Source: Rhododendron vialii (Eukaryota > Streptophyta > Magnoliopsida > Ericales > Ericaceae). From it: a DNA stretch of 64,000 nt. Location of the stretch: contig NC_080558.1 of NCBI RefSeq assembly GCF_030253575.1, forward strand, positions 19,188,611 through 19,252,610, written 5' to 3'. The notes beneath the pieces were generated by a model. It was not told the origin of the DNA. It saw nothing but the letters and a program-made list of their open reading frames with translations, and ran no database searches. Of this stretch, positions 12,760 to 22,430 are shown one piece after another (position 1 is the stretch's first letter; each line of letters opens with the position of its first letter). Made by a program: the position numbers and the translations under genes.

Positions 12760-14160
12760 CTGCTAAAGTGTTTTCTTTTCCTTTAATATGTTCAAATTCT
12801 ACTATATAACCATTTCCTGTTATTGTATCTACAAAATTAAGCCATCTACGATTACTGATCTTTTTCTCATTGAGAAGCTTATGGAATTTAACAATTGCTT
12901 CACAATCTGTTCTGACTGTAAATGGTTTAAAAAACCATAATTTGAAGCTATTAATGGCGTTAATAACTCATAGTATTTCACAATCTATGTTGGCTAAATT
13001 TCCATTTTCCCTATATTTTCCACTGAAATATCTACAAATCTTTTCTGTGGATTTAGCTGAATATTTGGTGGGTTTGCTAAGGAGTATTGTTCCCCATCCC
13101 TTTTCACTAGCATGTACTTCTATTACTATGTAATCAGATTCTAATGGTAACTCTAGTTCTGGTAAATCTTTACAAATTTCTTTGATTTTCCTGACAAGAT
13201 CTATATCTTGCTGGTTGAAATATTTTTGACCTGTTGGGGTCGTCTTACTATATAAAGGACCTATGATTTTACTAAGATCTTTTATATATGGCCTAGCATA
13301 ATTCAAAGTTTCTAAAAATGATTGAAGTTTCTTTTTATCTTCTATTTTATCAGGAAATTGTAGTATCTTCTGTGCAATGTGTGGCTGTAACTGAATTTTT
13401 CCCTTTCCTATTCTTGCTCCTAAATATTCTATATATTTTTTGCATAATTCCATCTTCTTTTTACTAATAATCAAACCATTATCTATAAATAACTGAAATG
13501 TTATCCTGAGATGTCTGTAATGTTCTTCCTGTGTTCTACTAAAAACAAGAATATCATCAATATAAACAAGAATAAATGAATGGTATTCTTTGAATAATTA
13601 TCTATTTTTCTCTGGAAAATACTGGGTGCTGTTTTTAAACCAAAAGGCATGACAATCCATTCATAACATCCTTGAGGACATGTGAATATTGTCCATGGTC
13701 TACTGGATTAGTCTAACATGATCTGCCAAAATCCTGATTTGCAATCAAATTTACTAAAAATTATTGCATCCTGAATGCTATTAATAAGCTGTTCTTTACT
13801 GGGTATGTCATAACTATCTAACTGAATATTATCATTGAGACGCTTATAGTTTATGACCATTCGCGCTTTTCCTCTTTTGATTTCTGCATGATTTCTTACC
13901 ATAAATGCTGCACTTCTGTGTGGGCTGGTACTTTCTTTTATAACTTTAAGATCTAGTAATTCCTGGATTTGTTTCTTAAATTCTTCTACATCTAATGGGC
14001 TGTATACAATTTTCTAGGTACTAATCTTAAAATCTGGATTAATAATTTCTAAATGTGCTAAGGTCTTGTTTTTATTTTAATGTTTGATTGGATTTTCTCC
14101 TAGAATCTGGGTTTCTTCTGCCAACTTAATTAATTCTTCTAATCGTTCTTTATCTGTCTT
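12760..14160 (-). pseudogene. Viral reverse transcriptase and RNase H, broken
   Basis: RT fingers and palm are seen at 13708-13902 (KARMVINYKRLND, then FDCKSGFWQI), followed by a stop and a stretch with MPFG. The catalytic YIDD is intact at 13553-13564. The thumb/connection and the start of RNase H are in the open frame 12968-13474; the first RNase H acidic residue appears as histidine (VHASEKGWG instead of a D at that place). The rest of RNase H runs on to about 12760 through a stop near 12968. Several stops and shifts make it non-functional. This enzyme would copy pregenomic RNA to DNA. Confidence 0.88.
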
Positions 14161-14173
14161 CCTCTTTTTGCGA

Positions 14174-15439
14174 TCAAAAACTGACAGAATATTCTATTTG
14201 ATTAAAATCTACTGGATCATAATCTATCTGGATTAACTGCTCCTCTTCTTCCATTAACCATGCTGTTTCAATATTATCCTCTGCTGTTTCTTCATATGAA
14301 TCTAAATGTTTTTTTGGAATATCTTTTAACATTTCATGTATTTTATCTTTTACTATCCTATTTTCTTCTACTATTTTTCTGTTTTCGTCAGTAGGTCCAC
14401 CACGCTTAGCTGACAACTCTGATTCTAAATGCTGGGCATGTAAGGTTTCAACCTGTAAACTACGCTTGTGAAAGGTGACAAAATGTCTGTTAAATGTAAT
14501 ATTGTCATTCATGCTGTCGATAAAGTTTAATCCTAAGATAAACTTATAGCTGTGATTGATTTCTCCTATCCATACCATAGGTAACGGGTAGGTATGCTGC
14601 TGTTGGATTCTGTTGGTAAATCTGATGCTACTATTCATAAGGCATGTATCATAAATAATACTGGTATTATTCATGAGATCTGCTCTGGCTATGTAACCTG
14701 GTTTCGTAAAATGTTCAACTGGTATAAGATCACGGCTAATGTGACTTTTACTAGCTCCTCTGTCTACCATAGCTTTAGTCTCTATGATCTTTCCTGGATT
14801 CTTTCCTCTAGCTGGTAATAAAATTTCACAATTTATTTCTATAAGACTGTTTTCTCTTATTCTATTAACCGATTCAACAATGTTGCAGTGATCTTCTATA
14901 GTTTCAATTAAAGGCTGGTTTTTCTCATGTAACTGATTTCTTAATCTACTATTTTCTATTCTATATGTTTCTATTTCTATAGACAAAATTTCTATTTTCT
15001 TTTCTAATTCACTTACCTGTTTTTCAAACTGGAATTTGGTTCTATCTAAATCTAACCTAACTGTGGCTGCCTCTAACTTGGCTTCTTGGAGAGCTAGTTT
15101 TGAATTCTGGTTCAACACTGATTGCTGTATGCTACCACTTAAATCTATCAAATCTCTATCTATCTGATGGTTCTTTTTGAGACAAAATTTGCAAACATTT
15201 TTCTTACAATGTTCACATATACTTCTAAATAATCTAAAAGGATAACCATTGCATTCTGAGCAAGGTTCACTATCTTGGCCTATATTATGTTGCCACTGGT
15301 GTATACATTCTATACTAGAACTTTTAATCATAAATGTATATTCTGGTATGTAGCTGGGAAGTTCATCTTCTGAACTACTACTGCTACTGCTATTATTATC
15401 TTCAAAGAAATTTATTTCTTCTAGTTCTGTACTGATCAA
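14174..15439 (-). pseudogene. Viral cysteine-rich/coiled-coil region and aspartic protease
   Basis: A 421-residue open frame. It starts acidic and serine-rich, then has a cysteine motif C-x2-C-x11-C-x2-C-x4-C-x2-C (about 15187-15263). A long coiled coil follows, then a retropepsin-like domain whose active-site triad reads DRG instead of DTG/DSG (14756-14764), with ILGLNFID as the second conserved block. The DRG change would abolish proteolysis. Continuous with the coat protein C-terminus upstream and with RT downstream, so it is part of a polyprotein rather than a separate gene. The cysteine spacing is the one described as a second zinc-finger motif in badna- and tungroviruses. Confidence 0.85.
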
Positions 15440-16027
15440 ACTGTATATTGATTCAGTATCACTTTCCTCTAATTTTATTTCTATAAACTCAATATTACCA
15501 AAATCTTCTAATTCTGCTATAAGATTTGCTTTCTTTGTGTTTTCCTGGTTTTTCCCTTTATTAGGGCATCTGTTTGCTAAATGGTCTTCTGAATCACATA
15601 TAAAGCATTTACATTTACGGTTCTGAGTTGGTTGAACTCTTTTCCTAAAATGTCTCTTAGGTCTTGGTCTAAACTGTTGTTTGCCGGGTGCTTGCCTGTA
15701 AGACTGACTTTTCCTATATCTTTTCTTAGGATAATAGCTTTGTTTTTTATATCCATAATTATACTTTCCTGTCTGTGCTATTTTCTTATGGTATTTACTG
15801 GCTTTCTTTTGATATTTATAGAATTTGTTTTTCTTTTTCTTTCTCTTTTCTTTGCCATATCCATACTGTTGTGTAGTATATATGACTTAGCTACAAAAGT
15901 TTAACTTGTTTTTCTTTATGCCTTTCTGGATTTCAAGTGTAGTGCACTTGTCTCTTAGGACTGCAAAAACAAACTGAATTCTAGGGCCTATTCCTAGATG
16001 CTGGTTTTCATCTCCATTAGTAACTTT
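15440..16027 (-). pseudogene. Coat protein C-terminus with basic tract and zinc knuckle
   Basis: Downstream of a premature TAG (16028-16030) the reading continues as coat-protein-like sequence, then a strongly basic tyrosine/lysine-rich tract (about 15640-15870) and a CCHC zinc knuckle C-x2-C-x4-H-x4-C (15566-15607), the RNA-binding signature of retroelement capsid proteins. An acidic stretch follows and joins the protease frame. Interrupted near 15890 by a stop. Function in the virus: binding of pregenomic RNA during packaging. Confidence 0.75.
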
Positions 16028-17983
16028 CTATTTTTCCCATATTTCTTCGCCTAGAGGTCCTGGAAGTTTCCTAAAGAATTTATTACTAATTTCTGGATCG
16101 AGTGCTCTTCCTGTCTGTGATGCAAGGGCTATGAAGTCATTACAAAAACTGACTATATATTTCCATTTATGTAACTTAAGCTGTTCTAACTGTCTTATAG
16201 CTACATTCTGATACGTTGTGTTACCTCTATTAGGATCTGCTCCTATGATCAAGGTTTTGACTAAACTGGTGAAATTATAAACATTTGGTCCTTGGGCTAT
16301 TAAAGCCGCATACTGGGTTTCAAAATCTCTTTTGTAGGCTTCTATAATTCCTTTTGCTGTGTCTCCTAAGAATGATTCGCAATATGACCACATCTTTGCT
16401 GAAGAGTGCCAATTGGTCATTTCTAAAAGTTTTCTAACTAAAGCTTGTTCCCATCTATCTATTACTGCTTTGTGAAACTGAGGATCAAATGCTGCAATGT
16501 CCAGCATTAATCCTGTTCCTGCTTGTGCCATAAGAGTTATATCTTTATCTACTAGTAACCTTTTCCCATAGGTTCTGTATTCTAGTTCTTGGGCCGATGG
16601 CTCAATTCTAGACCTACTGATTGGAATATTTCCCATCTCATATACTTGATTTGGGAGTACTGGTGGAGTATTATCATATGTTTCCATTTTGACTTCTACC
16701 ATATGGCTTTCTGTGATCTTAACTGGTGGTTGATAATATTTGGATCTAGGGTCTGAGTGACAAAACATATCTTCTACTGAAAGATTGTTCTTTCTACTGG
16801 AATCATATTCTAGAAAATTTTCTTCTAAGACAAATATATTATTTTGTAATAGATATTGTCTTTGGACCTTTGAACTATCATCTAATTCTGCATGCTCGTA
16901 CTCAAGCTTTTGGGTGTAGTATCCTTCCAAAATCTGGTAGTCATAATAATCTAAGTCTGGCCTATAAACTGGTTTTAAAAGCTCTTTTAACCTGATTATG
17001 TCAGATTCACTGAATTTAACTAATTGATCTAGGGTAAACTGAGGTTGTTCATATGCCATATAAATATGTTCTGTTTCTACGTCTAAATTTCTGGCAAATT
17101 CTGTATGAATAGAACTACTTACATCTGAATGTCTACCTACTGAGATATAATTACTGAATCTAAGATTAACTTCTCCTAGATTGTTGGTATAAAAACTGTT
17201 GTTACTGGGTCTGAGTTGTTGTTTAGGCACTAAATTCGTGACTTTCCATTCAAGTCCTGATAACATTTCTGAATCTCATATTTTGGCTTCTATGACCTGG
17301 ATACCTCTGGTACCTAAAGCTTTTAAGGCTTGATCTGTTCTAAGCTTGTATCTGGTGCTACTGTGATTACTTAATTTTCCTATAAAATTTACACATACTA
17401 AAAGGTTATGAACATCAGGGATCATGTGATATCCCCTTGCCTTAATTCCTATTTTTATATGCTGGTAAAATTCATCAAGTTTCATCTGAAAATCTGGTAT
17501 GCAATAAACAATCTGGCAATTACTGTTCATGTCTAATTCCATGCTTCCTATTAAAGCTTGTTCCTGATTTGTAAACCTATTATCAAAAATCATAACCAAT
17601 ACTTTGGTTCCTAAGTCTTGTCTAGCTAAACCTTTTATTCCAATAGTAATTAAACCTAGGTTTATAAGGCCTAACCTTAATTGTTTAAGCGCATTGAAAC
17701 TCTTCGGGGTAATCATTTCTAAAATTTCTAGCTGGTCTTCAGTTATAACACTGACTGGTTTTTCATGATAGCTATTATAAGTTCTGACTCCTCTATTGAA
17801 GAAATTCTATGATCTATATAATACCGTTGGGTCTAATAATTCTAAACTATGATTTTTGAATCTGTCTAACTGAACTTCTGGATCTATGATTCCTTCTATT
17901 CTATTTTCTTCAACTGGTTGTTTTCCAAATACTTTATTTAGCAAAGGAATCCCACTAACCTTGGTTTTACTGCTAGACGCCAT
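16028..17983 (-). pseudogene. Viral movement protein-coat protein frame, interrupted
   Basis: The frame starts at ATG 17983 (MASSSKTKVSG). The movement protein core is at 17276-17716 (GLARQDLGTKVLVMI, then FTNQEQALIGSMELD), matching the 30K-type cell-to-cell movement proteins of Caulimoviridae. A TGA at 17276-17278 stops it, and the same frame continues as a 412-residue segment (16028-17266) whose second half resembles the coat protein core. A further stop lies near 17808. That movement and coat parts share one frame suggests a polyprotein, as in several genera of the family. The frame is dead as it stands. Confidence 0.82.
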
Positions 17984-18132
17984 CACTGGGTTCCTGAAAA
18001 TTGAGGAATTTCTGGTCTCTTTCCTTTCTTTGGATCTGGAGTGCCAAATATATTATAATAAAATGTATGGTTCTGCAAAGATCTATTGGATCTTTTAGAT
18101 TCTAGATGTCCGGTTGAGGCTGAAATACTAAT

Positions 18133-18399
18133 CTAGTTTATTTTGGAGGTTAAGGCTTCTAAAGCCTTTCCTTCCTGGAGTTTATCTACTCTAATAGACA
18201 ACTGGTCTAACTTTTCTGATGTCTCTACTAATCTATGGCTAAGGCTGATCAAAAGTTCAATAATTGTATTGTTCTGCTTAATAATAGTCTCGTCTGTTTT
18301 GCCTGTTGGCTTGAAACTGGATAATCCGATAGGATCTGGTTGAACTTTTCCCGAATTTTCTAATGCTATTTTATAAAATAAACTATCCCAACTATTCAT
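18133..18399 (-). pseudogene. Small viral ORF (88 residues), unknown
   Basis: It begins MNSWDSLFYK and ends at 18133. Its C-terminal half has a heptad-like pattern (LLISLSHRLVETSEKLDQL), as in small virion-associated or aphid-transmission-type proteins of caulimovirids. Its ATG overlaps the stop of the upstream ORF in an ATGA arrangement (about 18396-18399), the termination-reinitiation spacing used by these viruses. Homology is not certain. Confidence 0.5.
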
Positions 18400-18961
18400 T
18401 CTCCATTAGCTAATTTCTTAACTTCCTCTAAAAGAATCTCTATTTTCTGGAGTTTACTATCCACTTCTGCTTTAACTTGAACTGAGTTCTGTTTTATTCT
18501 GTCAACCTCAAATCTAAGACTTTCCATTAATTTTTTGGTTTCTGTTTCTATATCCTTGGGCTAAGTAACATCTAACTTACTGATTAGATCTATTATATCT
18601 TGTTTGCAGGGCAATTTCTCTTATATTATGAGCTGTTTTTCTTCTAACTTACTGATTCTCTTTAATATTTCCGAATGTAAATCTTTAAAGTAATCTAGAT
18701 TTTCTAACTGCTTACAAGATCTGGATCTGCTAATTCTTTCCAAGATCTGGGTAGTTTGCTCAAGAGATTTTGTTGAAAACTCTTCAAACTGATTTCTGGT
18801 TACTATATTACCTTTAACTTCTAAGCTAAATTTTTATCTAGGTTATTGCTAAGTTGCTCTATTAGCTGGAAACCTGTTTTAATCTGGATATTTTGTTTTG
18901 ACTGTTGGGATCTAATCTCATTTAAACTAGGACTAATTGCCTTAATTAATTCATTAATCAT
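18396..18961 (-). pseudogene. Viral ORF 1, coiled-coil rich, interrupted
   Basis: First frame after the primer site, starting MINELIKAIS. It has an in-frame TAG near 18833 and further breaks. The C-terminal part is a clear coiled coil (LQKIEILLEEVKKL). The function of first ORFs in this family varies; none is assigned here. Confidence 0.5.
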
Positions 18962-19063
18962 AACAAACTAAACAAATAAAAGCTAAATCATAACAGTAAA
19001 TAATAAAGTAAACAATAATAAGGATCTATAATCTGGCTACTTGAATTAACAAATAGTACTATA

Positions 19064-19076
19064 GGCTCTGATACCA
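19064..19076 (-). promoter_or_regulatory. tRNA-Met primer-binding site of the pararetrovirus
   Basis: The minus strand reads TGGTATCAGAGCC, complementary to the 3' end of plant initiator tRNA-Met, the primer used for minus-strand DNA synthesis by Caulimoviridae. It lies about 100 bases before ORF 1, as expected. The identical motif primes many Copia elements, but no LTR ends at this point. Confidence 0.85.
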
Positions 19077-19115
19077 ATTTTTAGTCTGGGGTACTGTGTA
19101 AATAAAAGGCAGAAA

Positions 19116-20190
19116 TGTAATAACTCTGAATTTTAGTAAATAAAAAGTTATTTATTATTCAAGTTATTATTTAAATTGCTTGATTGCTTTGATTTTCTTT
19201 TATTTTTTCGGTAGATGGTCATAATTACACTTTAGCCCCTCAAGGATCATTTCTTGACTTTTAAGCCTTACTTAGCAAGTCTAGTTAGCTTCTAACCGGC
19301 TTGTTGGAGAAACCAAGCTGGGAAGTCACCTAGTTACTTTTCCCTAACCAAAGATGGACCGTTTTGCCCATCTTGAACCTTTTGAACCTTTTCAAACCCT
19401 AGACTAGAAATTGTTTAATTAGTTTCTTTTATTGTTTTGGTTTTATTCTTTATCCTTTGGACGATAAAAGTTAGGAGAACTATTATCCATTGGATAATAG
19501 AAACCCAATTCTTTATATTAAAAGGATTTTTGAAAGATTTGAACAAAGTACTATTATCTTTTAAGAAATAGACTTTTATAATTACTTTGAAAGTACTTTT
19601 CGATTATTTTACTAATAAAAGTACCCTAGTAACTATGGTCCATTGGACGATAACCGTTAGGGTAATCTTTACCCATTGGACAATAGCCTTTTCATTATTA
19701 TATTTGTTAAATACATGTATATTTGTACACATGTGTATTTTCAAAGGACATGTAGTCTTTTTATAAGACTTAATTTATTATTTAAAGCACCGTCCTTTAT
19801 TAACTATTGGTTATTAACCGTTAGGAGATTTATTATCCAGTGGTCAATAGGTTAGTCTTAGTATCTAGTACTAAGCCTATTAAACTAATATTTTGTTAAG
19901 ATTCCCGGAAGTACAAAGTACACTATTATAATAATTAAGTACTAGTACTTTTTGTATTAATTTTATGGGAGAATCTTGACCATTTTAACCCTAGAGTACA
20001 TTAGTACATATGTATATATTTATATAAGTACTTGGATGATGTAAATTGCCTTAGTACAATTGTACCCATTTATTTGTTTATTGAGAAAATCTTAGTCTTT
20101 AAAACTTCTTTGATCTTTAGTACAAAAAAGTATCTTTTATTTTATTTGTTATCTTGCACATGGTAATACATATATATGTATATAGCTAGT

Positions 20191-20234
<44 letters not shown>

Positions 20235-21986
20235 GCCGAGAGAGAGGAGAGGAGAGAGAGGCCGAGAGAGAGAGGAGAGAGGCCAGGAGAGAGAGGGAGA
20301 AAGAGGGAGGGAAGGAAGAAGGAAGAAGAAGGAGGATGGGACTTGTACCTTGATATCTTTCATCCTTTCAACTTTGGAGATGAATATCTTCCATATCTAC
20401 CACCTTTTGTCCTTGAATTGATATTTAAACACCAAAATCTTGTACAAATACTATCTCCATATCTTCCATAGTCCCATCCAAGGACTAACCTAGCCATGCA
20501 AGTCTACTAATTAGCCTCCAACCTTTCAATCAACCTTGACATGTGAAAGAAAAATGAGACTTAGAGAGAGAGAGAGAGAGAGAGGGGCCGGCCAAAGGAG
20601 AGAGAGAGGGACAGTTTTCCTATAAATAGAAGACCACTCCAAGCTTTGAACTCACACCTTCAACCATTGCTCCAACTTTTCTCTAGAAATTTCAAGAGTT
20701 CTTGCTTCCAAAGTTCTTGTTTTCTTGTGTTCTTGAGTGTTCTTGAGAGAAACCACCAAACCACTTCCAAAACCACCTTTAGATCTTTTAAAGTAGCTTA
20801 GTTAAGTTAGAAAGTTGTTTCTAGGAAGAGAAAAGATCATCTCTCTTCCTCTCAAAGCAAACCGACGTCGTTACGCCGCCGAATTTCAAAACCAACGACC
20901 GAATCTTCGTAGCCGACCACCGCCAAGAAGAACGGTAGTTATCCTTACCTACTATCCCAAGTATAAAGTAGTTTTGTACCCTAACTCTAAATATAAGTTC
21001 ATTAGGAAGTAACTTTGATCGTTTTATTCAAAGTAGATAAGGTTATCTTTTGTTGGAAACGAATGAAATGCATGATGTTCGTTATTGATGATTCAAGCAT
21101 GTTAAGTAGTATAGAATTGGATGATCTTGTTGGATCCATTTTGATAAATGTTTGTTTATGTGAAAAGTCCTACACTACGGAGTCTATGCATGATAACGTG
21201 ACACGAGAACCAAGGAAGTAGAGACATGGCATCTAGGGTGTCTTAATGAAAATGAAAATGTGTGTATCCGAGGGAGGAAATATTTTGAAACTACATAATG
21301 ACCGGTTTTTGGTGGCATTATGTGAGTTATGTGTGTATGCCAATGGCAACCCGGTGCGGCAGAACCATTGTGAGGATACTCGGGAGACCGGCGCAGCGGA
21401 ACCGAGGTTGGGTGTGTGGCTTGGTTATCCGTGGAGAGGAGCCAATGCAATTGTGTGCCAATGGGAACCCGGCGCGGCGGAACCGAGGTTGGGTGTGTTA
21501 GAAAGGTGTTTGGAAAAAGAAAGGTGGAAATAACGTCACGGTCAACGATGAGTCGGAAAAGTCAACGTTAACGTTAGTTCGAGTAGGAAATGTGGATTTG
21601 ATTAACTGTTGTCATTATGCATGATTTATTACTTGTTATGTTTCTCTTGTTCATAAGTTAAGGGTTAGAGGGTTTGGATAGTTCTATTGAGCTTTGTGGC
21701 TCACGGTGTTGCCTTTTTGGTGACCCTGGCATATTATATCGGTGGCGACGCTGGTATAATATGTTAGATTTCATAGATGAGCAGGGCGAGCTTTATACCT
21801 TGGAGGCCTTCGGAGCTGAGGAGCTAGCTGTGATGGAAGAACAAGCGGAGCAGTAGTTAGGAACCTTAGTTCCCTCCCGTTTGTAATAAAAGTACTTCTT
21901 TTAAGTTTTGTTGTAATAAAGAGCCCGACTCAGTTTATTTTCAATAAAATTTCTTATTTAACGTACCCAAAATTCGGGGCGTTACA
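19116..21986 (+). mobile_element. Solo LTR, family 1 copy B (2.87 kb)
   Basis: It begins TGTAATAACTCTGAATTTTA and ends AAAATTCGGGGCGTTACA, related to the inverse of copy A. The 5-base duplication AGAAA flanks it (19111-19115 and 21987-21991). A (GA)n tract (20193-20330), a second GA tract near 20567 and a TATA box CTATAAATAGAAG (about 20621) precede a leader-like region with CTCACACCTTC. There is no internal coding region. It inserted about 40 bases from the pararetrovirus primer site, so it is younger than the virus insertion. Confidence 0.88.
20193..20330. repeat. (GA)n-rich microsatellite in LTR B
   Basis: Long GA runs interrupted by GGCC and GGA. The apparent ORFs across it on both strands are repeat artefacts (RERERER or LSLSLSL). 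Confidence 0.9.
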
Positions 21987-22430
21987 AGAAATATAAATAA
22001 TAGAAAGTGGAAACACAAAGAAATTCAAAGGGGTCCTAACTGTGAATATGTAGAAATTCTGGTGAAATATATATAAGGTACTGTAATTAGTTTTAAAACT
22101 TCTGAAAATATTGGTTTGTACTATAATTATCCTAATGTCTTACACGCAGTTGTTCCTTCAACACCTGATTATTTTCTGGCATGTCCTGTTTTGAATTGTG
22201 GGTCAGTATCCTGCTTCCTAGACTTTCTGGTTTGTAAATCAAAGCATGGGCCTGTACATCGAATTTTGCTATGGGTACTACACTATTGTACCGAAAGTGT
22301 CCAACTGCTGAGGTGGAAAGGGGGTCCACACCAAAAATTTGAATTTCAAAGGAAATAAATATTGCGTGCACAACATAGGTGTGGGACTGACATCAACAAA
22401 CTGGACGACGTTGTTTTGTTTATTTATTTA
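21987..22430. other. Flank of LTR B, possible continuation of the viral leader
   Basis: Because LTR B has a clean target duplication, this DNA was directly next to the viral primer site before LTR insertion. It could be viral leader or host. An open frame on the minus strand (22132-22371) has no recognised domain. Confidence 0.35.

Larger units (their letters stand above)
10350..19115 (-). other. Endogenous pararetrovirus (Caulimoviridae), nearly one genome, all ORFs broken
   Basis: On the minus strand the order is: tRNA-Met primer site (19064-19076), coiled-coil ORF, small ORF, movement and coat protein frame, zinc knuckle, aspartic protease, reverse transcriptase and RNase H, viroplasmin/transactivator, and an intergenic region with a TATA box. 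This is the layout of a plant pararetrovirus, not an LTR retrotransposon: there is a movement protein and a Cauli_VI transactivator, and no integrase. Every long frame has stops or shifts, so this is an old integrated copy. Genus placement is open. The left (3') limit is uncertain; the right limit meets a solo LTR at 19116. Confidence 0.88.

Noticed and set aside
14594..14818. Plus-strand frame inside the viral protease region
   Set aside because: Shadow of the minus-strand protease frame.
20142..20421. Open frames of RERERE and LSLSLS across 20142-20421
   Set aside because: Translation of a GA microsatellite in an LTR; no codon bias or domain.
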